From Pseudomonadales bacterium (lineage in GTDB: Bacteria > Pseudomonadota > Gammaproteobacteria > Pseudomonadales > Halieaceae): a DNA stretch of 64,000 bases. Made by a program: the position numbers and the translations under genes. How positions within the stretch are numbered: position 1 is the first letter of the stretch; each line of letters starts with the position of its first letter. The stretch covers positions 434,001 through 498,000 of the forward strand of contig JACKNV010000001.1 of NCBI GenBank assembly GCA_024234735.1, written 5' to 3'. Positions 1-7,948 of this stretch are shown piece after piece. Below the pieces are notes generated by a model. It saw nothing but the letters and a program-made list of their open reading frames with translations. It had not been told where the DNA came from and made no database searches.

Positions 1-29
1 CTGCCGCCGGGAGAAATGGAGGTGCCGTA

Positions 30-1265
30 ATGGATGAGCATCGGGAATCTTCCGGCCCTCTGGCCGGGGTGCGGGTATTGGATCTTTCCCGGGTTCTTGC
101 CGGGCCCTGGGCGACCCAGGTGCTCGGTGATCTGGGCGCGGAAGTGATAAAGGTCGAGCACCCCCGTCAGGGGGATGACACCCGCCGCTGGGGGCCACCT
201 TTTCTGGAGGATGGCTCGGGAGACGCCACCTACTACCTGTGTGCCAACCGCAACAAGCAATCGATCGCGGTCGACCTGGCGAGTCCTGAAGGGCAACGGA
301 TCATCCGCGATCTGGCGCAACGCGCGGATATCCTGGTGGAGAACTTCAGGGTGGACGGGCTGGCCAAATACGGGCTCGACTATGCCTCCTTGCATCGGGA
401 GCACCCGGCCCTTGTCTACTGTTCCATCACGGGTTTCGGCCAGACTGGGCCCTATCGCCAGCGCGGCGGGTACGACTTTCTGATCCAGGGGATGAGCGGC
501 CTGATGAGTGTCACCGGGCGCGCCGATGGCGAGCCGGGGGAGGGGCCTTTGAAAGTCGGCATTCCTACCTGCGATCTCTCTACCGGGTTGTATGCCGCCA
601 TCGCCATGCTGGCGGCGCTCCACCATGCCCGGGCAACCGGGGAGGGGCAGCATATCGACTGCGCCCTGCTTGACAGCCAGGTGGCCCTGCTGGCGAACCA
701 GGCCTCGAATTTCCTGAATGGCGACATGGTACCGCGGCGCCTGGGTAACGAGCACCCCAACACGGTGCCCTACCAGGATTTCGAGACCGCCGACGGCAGT
801 ATTCTGGTGGCTCTTGGCAATGACCGGCAATTCAAGGCGTTCTGCGCCCTGCTCGGGCTTGAAGACCTGCCGGACGATCCGCGGTTCATTGACAATGCCG
901 GGCGCAGCCGCAATCGCTCGGCGCTGCAGACCGTGCTTGGGAAGGCCATTGGCGGGTGGGCCTCCGTCGATCTGCAGGCCGCCATGGATGCCGCAGGGCT
1001 CCCCGGGGGGCGGGTGAATACGGTCCCGGAGATCCTGGCAGATCCCCAGGTCGCTGCCCGGGGCCTGGTCCAGGACATGTATCGGCGGGACGGTACCTGC
1101 GTAAAACTACTCGGATTTCCGGCGCAGCTGTCGGTGACCCCGGCTACCTGCCGCAGCGCACCGCCGCGGATGGGGGAGGACACCGAGTCCGTTCTGCGCG
1201 AGCAGCTGGGGCTGGACGATGCTGAAATCGAGCGGCTGCGACGCAGTGGTGTGGTATTCCCGTAA
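30..1265 (+). CDS. CaiB/BaiF family (class III) CoA-transferase
   Basis: This 411-residue protein has the length and layout of family III CoA-transferases, which move CoA between carboxylic acids through an enzyme-bound anhydride. The opening LAGVRVLDLSRVLAGPWATQ is the family's N-terminal signature. The Asp at about residue 182, in VGIPTCDLSTGL, aligns with the catalytic Asp of formyl-CoA transferase. A GGAGG ribosome site lies 5-10 bases before the ATG. The start overlaps a TAA stop at 28-30 (TAATG), so an upstream gene outside the window is probably translationally coupled. A terminator follows at 1277. The acid substrate cannot be read from sequence. The setting (BVMOs, acyl-CoA ligase) suggests activation of a catabolic intermediate. 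Confidence 0.9.
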   Translation: MDEHRESSGPLAGVRVLDLSRVLAGPWATQVLGDLGAEVIKVEHPRQGDDTRRWGPPFLEDGSGDATYYLCANRNKQSIAVDLASPEGQRIIRDLAQRADILVENFRVDGLAKYGLDYASLHREHPALVYCSITGFGQTGPYRQRGGYDFLIQGMSGLMSVTGRADGEPGEGPLKVGIPTCDLSTGLYAAIAMLAALHHARATGEGQHIDCALLDSQVALLANQASNFLNGDMVPRRLGNEHPNTVPYQDFETADGSILVALGNDRQFKAFCALLGLEDLPDDPRFIDNAGRSRNRSALQTVLGKAIGGWASVDLQAAMDAAGLPGGRVNTVPEILADPQVAARGLVQDMYRRDGTCVKLLGFPAQLSVTPATCRSAPPRMGEDTESVLREQLGLDDAEIERLRRSGVVFP

Positions 1266-1276
1266 GTCTTTGTAGT

Positions 1277-1307
1277 CGGGCAAGCGCGTTGCCCGGGGCT
1301 GCTTTTT
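1277..1307 (+). terminator. Rho-independent terminator after the CoA-transferase
   Basis: CGGGCAA (1277-1283) and TTGCCCG (1289-1295) form a perfect 7-bp stem around a GCGCG loop. A run of five T follows at 1303-1307. The T run starts about seven bases after the stem, which is slightly late for an ideal terminator. It separates the CoA-transferase from the BVMO unit. Confidence 0.55.
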
Positions 1308-1358
1308 GGGGTGCCAGCAACGCTACCAGGGTGCCAGAGAATTGCTTCAAATCAGTAT

Positions 1359-1380
1359 TTATTTATTAACTTATATATAA
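1359..1380. promoter_or_regulatory. Predicted operator TTATNNATAA (tandem) in the long-BVMO promoter
   Basis: TTATATATAA at 1371-1380 is an exact copy of the shared palindrome TTATNNATAA, and extends to CTTATATATAAG. A one-mismatch copy, TTATTTATTA, sits at 1359-1368, one helical turn away. GATAAT directly follows (1381-1386) and could be a -10 element, which would place the palindrome in the promoter spacer where a repressor would act. Outer arms CAGTATT (1353-1359) and AATACTG (1384-1390) also pair. The BVMO start codon is 42 bases downstream. Confidence 0.5.
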
Positions 1381-1422
1381 GATAATACTGCAAAGTATCG
1401 CGGAGACCTGAGGAATCTAGCT

Positions 1423-3357
1423 ATGACCGCACCAAGTCTGCAAATAACCGACGATGCGCGCTGTCTGCCCATCCGGGACGAAACCGGCCTGAAACAGGCA
1501 CTGCTGGACGCCAACCTGCCGTCACTGTTGATGGTCTATGTCCAGTACACACATGACGAGACCTATCTGGACCGTTTTGAGCCCTACCTGAAGTCGATTT
1601 ACACGACGGATGCACCCGCGCTGCCCGATGATCTGGTGCAAGACCTGCGCGATCGCCTGTTCGAACTGCTGACCCGACCGGAGCCGCCGGAGGACGTGAG
1701 GCCTTCTCCGCAATTTGTGCGCCGGATGATGAGTGTCGGAGTGGGCCAGGAGGTGGACGAAGAGCTGATCCCGGTGTTGTACAACCAGATGGGTTTCGAG
1801 CGGCCCGTGCCGCGCAGGGAGTTGCCGGACCGCCCGCAACCGCCGGCCGGGTTCAAGGTGCTGGTCATCGGCGGCGGGATGAGCGGCATTGCCGCCGGCG
1901 TCAGGTTGGACGATGCCGGATACGATTACACCATCGTCGAGAAGAACGCCGAGATGGGCGGCACCTGGTGGGAGAATGTCTATCCCGGTGTCGGGCTCGA
2001 TACGCCCAGCCATTTTTATTCATATTCCTTCGAGCAGAGTCCGGAATGGAGTCACTATCATCCGAAGGGCCCCGAGATTCAGGCGTATTTGCTGGGCGTG
2101 GCCGAGAAATACGGTGTCCGCGAGCACGTGCTGTTCAATACCCGGGTCACTGAGATGACCTGGGATGATCAGAAGCAGGTCTGGGTGGTGACCACCGAGA
2201 CCGGGGGCAGGGCCGATACGGCAGAATACAACGCCATCATCAACGGCCATGGTGTGCTGAATCGCTGGAAAATGCCGGACATACCAGGGCTGGCCGATTT
2301 CAAGGGGCGCGCCATGCACACTGCCGGTTGGGATCCGTCGGTAGATGTCGCCGGCAAGCGGGTGGCGGTCATCGGCACGGGTGCCAGCGGTGCGCAGCTG
2401 GCGGTGGCGATTGCCCCGGCAGCTGAACACCTGACGGTGTTCCAGCGTTCCCGGCACTGGGTCATGAACAACCCGGAGATCAACCTCGGAGTAACCGAGG
2501 GCGTGAAGTTCGCGCTGCGGCATATTCCGCACTACAAGGAGTGGTTCCGTTTCAGGGTCTACTGGTTCACCGGCGATGGCCTGTACGGCAACGTGCTCTG
2601 TGACCCTGACTGGCCGGACCGGGAACACTCGATTTCCGCCCAGAACGAGGGCGCGCGGCAGTATGCACACGCCTATATGGAGGCGAAGTTTGCCGACCGG
2701 CCCGACCTGCTGGAGAAGATGTCCCCGGACTACCCGATCTTCGGCAAGCGCATCGTGCTGGATGCCGATGGGGGCTGGCTCGATACCCTGAAAAGACCGA
2801 ATGTGACGCTGGAGACACGAGGAATCGACCATATCGAGGCGGATGCCATCGTGCTCGGGGACGGCACCAGAGTGGAGGTGGATATTATCGCCCTGGCCAC
2901 GGGCTTCGAACTGGCGCCGGCACTGGGATCGATGAAGCTGTACGGGCGGGGCGGAATCGAGGCGAGCCAGGTCTGGGGGAATGACGATGCCAGGGCGTAT
3001 CTGGGTATCATGGTGCCCGGGTATCCCAATTTCTTCATGACCCTGGGGCCAAACAGCGCGCCCAACCATGCAGCTGGCGTCAATATGGTGATCGAGGCCC
3101 AGCTCAATTACATCATCGAGGCCCTGGACATGATTGTCGCCGCCAGGGCTCACGCCCTCGAGCCCACGGAGCGGGCCTATCAGGCGTGGAACGAGCAGGT
3201 CGATGCCCAGATGGCCAGCATGGTCTGGACGCACCCCGGGGTCAGCAGTTACTACCTGAACAGCAAGGGGCGGAACTGGGTATCCTGCCCGTTCCGGCTG
3301 GCGGATTACTGGGCACTGGCGCGCAGGCCGGATCCGGAGGCTGTGCAGCTGTCCTGA
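1423..3357 (+). CDS. Flavin-containing Baeyer-Villiger monooxygenase, long type
   Basis: This 644-residue enzyme is predicted to insert oxygen next to a ketone using FAD, NADPH and O2. The FAD motif GGGMSG is near residue 150, followed by GGTWWENVYPG. The BVMO fingerprint FxGxxxHxxxW(D/P) is complete as FKGRAMHTAGWD near residue 292. A second Rossmann motif, GTGASG, follows. Typical single-domain BVMOs begin at the FAD motif, whereas this one carries about 145 extra N-terminal residues, shared with the protein at 10925. GAGG lies about 10 bases before the ATG. It stands alone behind its own promoter and predicted operator, and converges on the DUF1329 gene. The substrate is unknown; a bulky cyclic ketone is an inference from context. 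Confidence 0.9.
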   Translation: MTAPSLQITDDARCLPIRDETGLKQALLDANLPSLLMVYVQYTHDETYLDRFEPYLKSIYTTDAPALPDDLVQDLRDRLFELLTRPEPPEDVRPSPQFVRRMMSVGVGQEVDEELIPVLYNQMGFERPVPRRELPDRPQPPAGFKVLVIGGGMSGIAAGVRLDDAGYDYTIVEKNAEMGGTWWENVYPGVGLDTPSHFYSYSFEQSPEWSHYHPKGPEIQAYLLGVAEKYGVREHVLFNTRVTEMTWDDQKQVWVVTTETGGRADTAEYNAIINGHGVLNRWKMPDIPGLADFKGRAMHTAGWDPSVDVAGKRVAVIGTGASGAQLAVAIAPAAEHLTVFQRSRHWVMNNPEINLGVTEGVKFALRHIPHYKEWFRFRVYWFTGDGLYGNVLCDPDWPDREHSISAQNEGARQYAHAYMEAKFADRPDLLEKMSPDYPIFGKRIVLDADGGWLDTLKRPNVTLETRGIDHIEADAIVLGDGTRVEVDIIALATGFELAPALGSMKLYGRGGIEASQVWGNDDARAYLGIMVPGYPNFFMTLGPNSAPNHAAGVNMVIEAQLNYIIEALDMIVAARAHALEPTERAYQAWNEQVDAQMASMVWTHPGVSSYYLNSKGRNWVSCPFRLADYWALARRPDPEAVQLS

Positions 3358-3406
3358 GCCGGTTCGGCGCGCCGCCGTCCTGGTTGCGCGGCGCCCGACC
3401 CGGCGG

Positions 3407-4792
3407 TCAGCGTATCCCGCGGCTGCCCATGCGTGCCGGAGCCATTTCGGAGTCCGGCTGCTGGGGCAGGCCGTAGCGGATATAGCAGGCAGAATCCAGT
3501 AAGACTTGCAATGCGGCGTACTGGCCCCGGCTGAGGTCGTAGACCTGAATGGACGCACCCTGGAGGATGCCACCGGTGTAGTAATTGGCGGCGCTGTTGC
3601 TGAGCAGCAGTCTGAACAGTTTGTTTGAGTGATCCCAGCCCTCGTAGGCAAGTGCTATCCAGGAATCCTCGTCCAGGTAGAAACGCTTCTTGGCGGCCAT
3701 GTGCCGCACTTCGGGCAGCGGCGTCGCCTCGACCACCCACACCCGGCGCAATTCGTAACGCACCTTGTCGGGGTTGAAGTGTTCGGCCCCCAGCAACTGG
3801 GACGGGTCGCCTCGCAGCTGGTGCATACGGTAATTGTTGTAGGGCATGTACATCAGTTTGCGGCCCTTCAACTCGAAGTTGAATCGGTCCATGCGCCCGG
3901 CAAACAGGTTTATCTCGTCGAAGAACATCGCGCCGCCGAACTGTGCAACCGGCGTATCGTAGGCGAACTCCGGTGCCAGCCGCACACGTCGCAGTCCCGG
4001 CTGGTAGCTCCAGGCGCGTTGTTCGTCCATGTCATATCGCAGCGGATACCACAGCAATGTCTGGGTGCCTGCCTCGCGTGCCGGCTCCACCGAGGTGGTG
4101 AGGGTACGCAGATAGTAGATGCCGGCGCCCTCATAGGGTGCCTGTTGCGGGTTGTAGTAGGGGTAGTCGGCGATCGATTTCGATACGAGGAGCAGTGTGG
4201 TGGCGCCGTTGGCATCCACGAGGTAACCGGAGCTGACGGTTTCGCCGGGTGAGGTGTAGGTCAACAGGTGGTTCCACATTGCCTCGTAGCCGTTCCCGGG
4301 GATTGGGAACGGGGTGCCGCCCCAGCAACCGTACAACCCCACGCCGTCAGTGCTGGTCCTGCACTGTGGGTTGCGCGCATTTTCCAGGGAATGGTCGGCC
4401 GCATACTTCGGTATCATGATGCTGCGCCGCGTCGGGTAGATATCCATCCGGAAGCTCGGATAGCGGCGCATGAGTTCCATCTGCGCCTCCATCAGCTGAT
4501 CCTTGTATTGTTCCATGTTGCTGGCGTCGATCGAGAACAGGGGCTTGTCCTCGGGGTAGGGGTCGGGCCACATCCCGCTGGAGGGGTCGAATCCCGCCGG
4601 CGGCTCCTTGATGCCTCCTTCGTAAGGGGGGTATTCCCCGTCGGGCAGGCCAGCGATCACCGCGCCCCAGGGGGTCAGTGTGGTACCCAGTTGCTCGAGT
4701 TCCTGCTCACTGACGGCGGCGGACGCCCCGGCACAGACCCACCCCAGCGCGATTCCCGCGACCAGGGCCCCTGTCAATTTCAGGCTCATCAT
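3407..4792 (-). CDS. DUF1329 envelope protein
   Basis: The 461-residue product starts with a signal peptide (hydrophobic stretch at residues 8-26, likely cleavage after ASA), so it is exported. The mature part matches the DUF1329 family, with the features GIKEPPAGFDP, YPSFRMDIYPTRRS and the late RRVWVVEATPL near residue 350. DUF1329 proteins are related in fold to LolA/LolB-type lipoprotein carriers and are repeatedly found beside DUF1302 porin-like proteins. Here the DUF1302 gene is divergent across 335 bases. A GGAG site precedes the ATG. A periplasmic carrier for a lipid-like compound is the usual suggestion for the family, but no biochemical role is established. Confidence 0.85.
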   Translation of the reverse strand: MMSLKLTGALVAGIALGWVCAGASAAVSEQELEQLGTTLTPWGAVIAGLPDGEYPPYEGGIKEPPAGFDPSSGMWPDPYPEDKPLFSIDASNMEQYKDQLMEAQMELMRRYPSFRMDIYPTRRSIMIPKYAADHSLENARNPQCRTSTDGVGLYGCWGGTPFPIPGNGYEAMWNHLLTYTSPGETVSSGYLVDANGATTLLLVSKSIADYPYYNPQQAPYEGAGIYYLRTLTTSVEPAREAGTQTLLWYPLRYDMDEQRAWSYQPGLRRVRLAPEFAYDTPVAQFGGAMFFDEINLFAGRMDRFNFELKGRKLMYMPYNNYRMHQLRGDPSQLLGAEHFNPDKVRYELRRVWVVEATPLPEVRHMAAKKRFYLDEDSWIALAYEGWDHSNKLFRLLLSNSAANYYTGGILQGASIQVYDLSRGQYAALQVLLDSACYIRYGLPQQPDSEMAPARMGSRGIR

Positions 4793-5127
4793 ACGGACTC
4801 CGTGATCTTTTTATCGACTAATTCCCGATGTGGTCAAACTCCGCCGCCGGTTGGTCAGGCAGGCTGGAATTCGATGTAGGGATATACGGCCCACTATTAT
4901 CGTCGCGTATCGCCACCATGGGCTACCTATTTATTTATGCTGTAAATATACTATAAACTAATGTTCGCAGGAAAGGTTGTACCGGTGTAAAGAATAAGGG
5001 CGTACGTCGGCTTGGTATCCGGCGCAGCGTCTGGCTATTCCTGTGGTAGCCACCAAACCGAGGCGTAAACAGGGCGGTGTCGCGGACACTTTCCAAACCC
5101 GTTAATCGATAATTACAGGGGGCTGTT
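4793..5127. other. Divergent intergenic region between DUF1329 and DUF1302 genes
   Basis: This 335-base stretch must hold promoters for both directions. It has an AT-rich block at about 4927-4966 containing TTATTTATGC and an inverted pair TATTTA/TAAATA, resembling but not matching the TTATNNATAA operator. At 5103-5112, just before the DUF1302 start, TAATCGATAA matches the operator with one mismatch. I see no coding potential. Confidence 0.4.
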
Positions 5128-6822
5128 TTGGTTTTGAGCATGCGTACACTTCGTGGATCAGCACCAGTAGTGCAGTTGACCGTCGCGCTGGTACTCGGCG
5201 CCGTTTGCAGTACTGTTTCCAGGGAGGCGGAAGCCTTTGCCATCGATACGGGGAGCCCGGATCTGGCGGTGCGCTGGGACAATACTGTTCGGGTAAATGC
5301 CGCCTGGCGAGTGGAGAAGATCGACGACACCCTCGCCGACAACTTTCTGTACGATGAGAGTGATTACAAGTTCGATAGGGGGGACATGGTCACCCAGCGT
5401 GTCGATCTGCTCAGCGAATTCGACGTGGTCTGGCGCCAGCATTACGGCGCCCGGGTGTCCGCCGCAGGCTGGTACGACTATGCATACCGTAATTCCGATG
5501 TAAAGCAGAATCCCGCGCTATCCGAATTGCCCAGTAGCTACCACGACAAGCAATACAGCGGCTTGACCGACGATTTCTACCACGGACCCTACGGCGAGGT
5601 ACTCGACGCCTTTGCCTTCATGGACCAGCGCTTCGGGGATGTTCCGGTAGTGGTGAAAGCGGGTCAGTTCACCACCTTCTGGGGCATGTCCCTGTTCTAT
5701 TCGGGCGGTATTGCGCAGGACCAGCATGCGCTTGACGGGCGCAAGGGCGCGGCCAACCCGGGTACCGAAACGAAAGAACTGTTCCTGCCGCTGTCCCAGG
5801 TCAATGTCCAGGCGCAACTCAGCCCCGCGGTTGCGATCGAGGGCCAGTACTACCTCGATTGGGCCAATACCCGATCGCCGGAGGGAGGGACTTTTCTCGG
5901 CCGCGCGGACATGGTGCTCCAGGGGCCCCAGCAATTGGGGGGCGACCCCCTGCAAGGCGCCAACCTGCAGCGTCGCTCGCCCTTGAAGCCCAGTGATCAG
6001 GAGGGTAACTGGGGTGTCAGCCTGAAGTACAGCCCGGATTTCTTGTATGGTCAGACCCTCGGATTCTACTACCGGCAGTTCGACGAAAAAGTACCCTGGA
6101 TGTTCGTGGTTACGCCTGCCAGCAACCAGCCGAAGGACCTGGGTTATCGTGCGGTGTATGCGAGAAATACGAAACTGGCCGGGGTGAGTTTCGATGGCCA
6201 GATAGGCCAGTGGGCAGTCGGGGCCGAAGTCGGGTACCACATGGGAACGGGCCTAAAGTCGGTCGGATTCGCAATAGCCGATGAGGGTGCCCGGGGCGAC
6301 ACCTGGCACGCACTTGTCAATGGGCTTTACCTGCTGGACCGGGGGCCGCTGTGGGACACGGGTACCGCGGTCATCGAACTGACCTACGACCGGCTGGACA
6401 GCGTCACCAAGAATGAAGACCTGTTCCTGCGGGAGGGAAATCCGACCTGTACGATCGGGCGCGGAGGTCCTCCGGGTTCATGGCGGGACGGCTGCGCCAC
6501 GCGCGACGCCTGGGGCCTGAATGTCCGGTTTGCACCGGAGTGGCTTTCGGTGCTTCCGAGTCTCGACGTCACCCTGCCTATTACATATCAGACCGGTCTG
6601 GACGGCAACTCCGCGATTACGGCGCTGGGCGTCAGCGAGCAGGCCACCACCGTCTCTGTCGGCGTGCAACTGGATTACCGGGTCATCCACCGGCTGGCGA
6701 TAACCTACGATGACTATTTCGCCAAACGGCGCACGTCGAACGGCGTTGTGGTAAGTGGCAATGGCGATTATGGTGTCACTGATCGCGGGCGTGTGACCAT
6801 CACCTACAGCGTTGCGTTCTGA
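5128..6822 (+). CDS. DUF1302 outer-membrane beta-barrel protein
   Basis: The 564-residue product has an N-terminal signal sequence ending near residue 35 (EAEA). It continues as a long beta-strand-rich chain with alternating aromatic residues and ends in Phe (TYSVAF), as expected for an outer-membrane barrel recognised by BAM. Family features of DUF1302 include DLAVRWDNTVRVNAAWRVE early and QFTTFWGMSLFYSGGIAQD in the middle. I chose the TTG at 5128 because a G-rich ribosome site (AGGGGG) ends 5 bases upstream; the ATG at 5140 would leave a gap of 17. The downstream YCF48-like gene overlaps its end. It is likely the outer-membrane part of a transport system for a hydrophobic substrate. The direction of transport is unknown. 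Confidence 0.85.
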   Translation: MVLSMRTLRGSAPVVQLTVALVLGAVCSTVSREAEAFAIDTGSPDLAVRWDNTVRVNAAWRVEKIDDTLADNFLYDESDYKFDRGDMVTQRVDLLSEFDVVWRQHYGARVSAAGWYDYAYRNSDVKQNPALSELPSSYHDKQYSGLTDDFYHGPYGEVLDAFAFMDQRFGDVPVVVKAGQFTTFWGMSLFYSGGIAQDQHALDGRKGAANPGTETKELFLPLSQVNVQAQLSPAVAIEGQYYLDWANTRSPEGGTFLGRADMVLQGPQQLGGDPLQGANLQRRSPLKPSDQEGNWGVSLKYSPDFLYGQTLGFYYRQFDEKVPWMFVVTPASNQPKDLGYRAVYARNTKLAGVSFDGQIGQWAVGAEVGYHMGTGLKSVGFAIADEGARGDTWHALVNGLYLLDRGPLWDTGTAVIELTYDRLDSVTKNEDLFLREGNPTCTIGRGGPPGSWRDGCATRDAWGLNVRFAPEWLSVLPSLDVTLPITYQTGLDGNSAITALGVSEQATTVSVGVQLDYRVIHRLAITYDDYFAKRRTSNGVVVSGNGDYGVTDRGRVTITYSVAF

Positions 6823-7948
6823 CGCCGCACGGTCCCGCGTCGAAGTGACCTTCTTCCATTGTGCGATTGCAGTCCTGGGGCTGTGGCTGGCTGCCGGTAC
6901 TGCGGTGGCCGGAGATTTTACCGGGAGTTTTGTCGACCCGCTGGATGCGCCGTCCACCCGCAGCTCGCTTGCATCTTCGACTCAGTTGCTCGCGGTCACC
7001 CGTGCTGGCGAGCGTCTGGTGGCCGCGGGCATGCGTGGGCATATTGTCTATTCCGATGACAGTGGGCGGACCTGGAGCCAGGCGGGGGTGCCGGTCAGTG
7101 TGACGTTGACGGCATTGTCCTTTCCCTCCCCGGAACAGGGGTGGGCTGTCGGGCACAGCGGTGTGGTGTTGCACAGCGTTGATGGCGGAGTCAGTTGGCA
7201 ACGGCAATCGGATGGACGCAGCGCCGCCCGGGAGTTCGTCGCCTATTATGAAGAACGTGCCGTTGCGGGTGATGAAACCGCCGCGTCTCTGGCGCGCGAC
7301 CTGCCGATCAACTGGCAGGAGGGGCCCGAGCAGCCGTGGCTGGGAGTCTGGTTTGGGGACGAGGCGGAGGGGTTTGTGGTGGGAGCGTTCGGCTTGATAG
7401 CCCGCACCGGGGACGGGGGGCGAACATGGTTGCCCTGGGTCGATCGTGTGGACAATCCCGGCGGGTTGCACCTAAACGCCATCGAGCGGATCGGATCGAC
7501 GCTGTATATACCCTCCGAACGCGGTGTGGTGTTTCGTATGCGCCAGGGAGAGAACCGCTTCGAAGCCGTCCAGACCGATTACACCGGCAGTTTTTTCGGC
7601 TTGTGCGGCGACGAGCGCATGGTGATCGCCTACGGACTGCGGGGCACCATGTTTGCCAGTTTCGATCAGGGCGATACCTGGGCGCCGCTGCCGCCGGTCA
7701 TTCCGGTCGCCCTGACCAGCTGCACCCGAGAGACGGATGGAATGCTTCGGCTGGCGGCGGCATCGGGAAACATCCTGTCCGTCACAGATGACCTGGCAGG
7801 CCCGCGGACCGAGGTGCAGCCTGGCGCATCCTGGCCTCTCGCCGCTGTTGCCATCGACGCGAATGGGGGGCTTGTGGCCGTGGGCATGCGAGGTGTCTGG
7901 CGGCAGCCAGCGGACGATCTGATCGGGCAGCGAGCACCTGGACTGTGA
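6812..7948 (+). CDS. YCF48-like periplasmic beta-propeller protein with Asp-box repeats
   Basis: The 378-residue product has a signal peptide (hydrophobic FFHCAIAVLGLWLAAG, cleavage near AVAG). It carries repeated Asp-box/BNR motifs, DSGRTW, DGGVSW, DGGRTW and DQGDTW, each in a propeller blade. This places it with photosystem-II-assembly (YCF48)-like proteins, which in heterotrophic proteobacteria are typically found between DUF1302 and MMPL permease genes. The TTG start at 6812 overlaps the DUF1302 stop by 11 bases and supplies basic residues for the signal peptide. A GTG at 6845 is the alternative start. It probably scaffolds the envelope complex; this is inferred from position. Confidence 0.8.
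   Translation: MRSDAARSRVEVTFFHCAIAVLGLWLAAGTAVAGDFTGSFVDPLDAPSTRSSLASSTQLLAVTRAGERLVAAGMRGHIVYSDDSGRTWSQAGVPVSVTLTALSFPSPEQGWAVGHSGVVLHSVDGGVSWQRQSDGRSAAREFVAYYEERAVAGDETAASLARDLPINWQEGPEQPWLGVWFGDEAEGFVVGAFGLIARTGDGGRTWLPWVDRVDNPGGLHLNAIERIGSTLYIPSERGVVFRMRQGENRFEAVQTDYTGSFFGLCGDERMVIAYGLRGTMFASFDQGDTWAPLPPVIPVALTSCTRETDGMLRLAAASGNILSVTDDLAGPRTEVQPGASWPLAAVAIDANGGLVAVGMRGVWRQPADDLIGQRAPGL

Noticed and set aside
2020..3651. 543-codon minus-strand open frame
   Set aside because: Antisense to the long BVMO, with no domain or ribosome site. The BVMO motifs on the plus strand are complete.
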